Assembly (NCBI GenBank): GCA_002423365.1 | Contig: DIVU01000203.1 | Location: forward strand, 626-6,722 | Reading direction: 5' to 3' | DNA from: Desulfuromonadaceae bacterium UBA6124 | GTDB lineage: Bacteria; Desulfobacterota; Desulfuromonadia; Desulfuromonadales; Trichloromonadaceae | Length of the DNA: 6,097 nt | In this document: in pieces, positions 5,022 through 6,097 of the stretch | Numbering within the stretch: the first letter of the stretch is position 1 | How the letters are laid out: each line of letters begins with the position of its first letter | The notes under the pieces: generated by a model | Database searches by the model: none | Seen by the model: the letters and a program-made list of their open reading frames with translations, nothing else | What the model was told of the DNA's origin: nothing | Program-made: the position numbers and the translations under genes

Positions 5022-6097
5022 ATGGAACATACCAATTTCGTTCATCTACACTTGCATAGCCAATACAGCCTGCTCGATGGGGCGATCAAGATTCCCGACC
5101 TAATCGAGCGGGTCAAGGAATACAGGATGCCGGCGGTGGCCGTGACCGACCACGGCAACATGTTCGGCGCCATCGAGTTCTACACCAAGGCGGTTGCCGC
5201 CGGGATCAAACCGATCATCGGCTGCGAGGTCTATATCGCCCCCGGCAGCCGGTTCGAGAAGACCAACGCCCGGGGCTCGTCCGAGGCCTCGTATCATTAT
5301 GTCCTGCTCTGTAAAAATCTCATCGGCTACCGCAATCTCTGTCGGCTGGTTTCCGCCGGTTACCGCGAAGGTTTTTACTATCGTCCCCGCATCGACTGGG
5401 AGCTGCTGCGCGAGAACAATGAAGGGCTGATCGCCATGACCGCCTGCCTGGGCGGGGAGATTCCCGTAATGCTCGGCTCCGGACGCATGGACGAGGCCCT
5501 GGCACGAACCCGGCAGATGTCCGAGATCTTCGACAACAACCGGCTTTATCTCGAACTTCAGGAAAACTTCATTCCCGAACAGACCCCGGTCAACCGGGGC
5601 TTGATCGAAATCGCCAAGGAACTGTCGTTGCCGCTGGTGGCGACCAACGACTGTCACTACCTAACCCGCGAGTCGGCTCACGCCCATGAGGTGCTGCTCT
5701 GTATTCAGACCGGCAAGACCATGGACGACGACAAGCGCATGCGCTTTTCCAACGACGAGTTCTACGTCAAGACCCCGGGCGAGATGGCAGCGCTTTTCAA
5801 GGAGTATCCGCAGGCTCTGGCCAATACAGTAGAGATCGCCCAGCGCTGCAATCTGGAACTCGACTTCAAGACCTACCACTTCCCCCAGTACGAAAAGCCC
5901 GCCGAGCAGACCCTTGACGAGGTTCTGGCCGAGATGTCCCGTAATGGCCTGGATGAGCGTCTGGCCGACATCCGCAAGCTTCGCGAACTGACCGCCGCGG
6001 ATGAGACCCGTTACCGCGAGCGGTTGGAGACGGAACTCGACTGCATCAAGCAGATGGGCTTTCCCGGCTATTTCCTCATCGTCGCCGACTTCATCAA
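5022..6097 (+). CDS. dnaE: DNA polymerase III alpha subunit, N-terminal part
   Basis: The first 358 codons of the replicative polymerase catalytic subunit are present; the gene runs off the window (full DnaE is about 1150 residues). The PHP domain (about 5-270) is clear: HLHLHSQYSLLDG (8-20), TDHGNMFG (42-49), GCEVY (67-71), YHYVLL (91-96), ACLGG (141-145) and TNDCHYL (208-214). It is followed by the start of the polymerase region, where ETELDCIKQMGFPGYFLIV (336-354) is the conserved entry to the palm. Metal ligands H10, H12, D19, H44, E69, H92, C142, D210 and H212 all appear intact, unlike E. coli DnaE, where several are lost. DnaE extends primers within the holoenzyme. The ATG at 5022 is the natural start by alignment to the family; its ribosome site is weak (GAAGG, 5005-5009, 12 bases away). 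Transcription may begin from the candidate promoter about 100 bases upstream. Confidence 0.97.
   Translation, partial: MEHTNFVHLHLHSQYSLLDGAIKIPDLIERVKEYRMPAVAVTDHGNMFGAIEFYTKAVAAGIKPIIGCEVYIAPGSRFEKTNARGSSEASYHYVLLCKNLIGYRNLCRLVSAGYREGFYYRPRIDWELLRENNEGLIAMTACLGGEIPVMLGSGRMDEALARTRQMSEIFDNNRLYLELQENFIPEQTPVNRGLIEIAKELSLPLVATNDCHYLTRESAHAHEVLLCIQTGKTMDDDKRMRFSNDEFYVKTPGEMAALFKEYPQALANTVEIAQRCNLELDFKTYHFPQYEKPAEQTLDEVLAEMSRNGLDERLADIRKLRELTAADETRYRERLETELDCIKQMGFPGYFLIVADFI

Noticed and set aside
4320..5045. 241-codon open frame on the - strand opposite the barrel gene and the dnaE leader
   Set aside because: It mirrors the codons of the + strand gene and includes the intergenic region; no recognisable domain is seen.

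Overview
The window is a GC-rich bacterial chromosome segment with six complete or partial housekeeping and accessory genes, all on the + strand. There is no sign of phage, transposon, CRISPR or RNA genes. The DnaE, Maf and GuaA sequences, the Sec-exported proteins and the outer-membrane barrel-like protein indicate a Gram-negative host. A member of the Desulfuromonadales/Geobacterales (the former delta-proteobacteria) is my best guess. That is an impression from protein style and base composition, not from a search.

Layout. Positions 1-92 hold the last codons of guaA (GMP synthase), followed by a short heptamer repeat and a strong intrinsic terminator (141-170). A new unit then begins with an exported alpha/beta-hydrolase (222-1574). 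It carries an unusual C-terminal extension of about 20-residue repeats that looks like a small beta-helix. Ten bases later comes a DeoR/YafY-type HTH-WYL transcriptional regulator (1585-2595). A 126-codon gene of unknown function follows (2662-3042), with a very good ribosome site and a 3' end built of GC-rich inverted repeats. A hairpin with a T-run lies just before, and overlapping, the ribosome site of the Maf/YceF-type nucleotide pyrophosphatase gene (3147-3728). Next is an uncharacterised, signal-peptide-bearing, beta-strand-rich probable outer-membrane protein (3873-4853). The window ends inside dnaE, the replicative DNA polymerase III alpha subunit (5022 to beyond 6097), preceded by a plausible extended -10 promoter (4884-4913).

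Functional links. The hydrolase and the WYL regulator are close enough to be co-transcribed. GuaA, Maf and DnaE all touch nucleotide metabolism or replication, but each appears to sit in its own transcription unit, so I see no single pathway here. No complete new system is evident. The points most worth checking are the hydrolase/beta-helix fusion, a near-perfect terminator-like hairpin inside that gene at the end of the catalytic domain, the hairpin over the maf ribosome site, and the hairpin-derived tail of the orphan gene.
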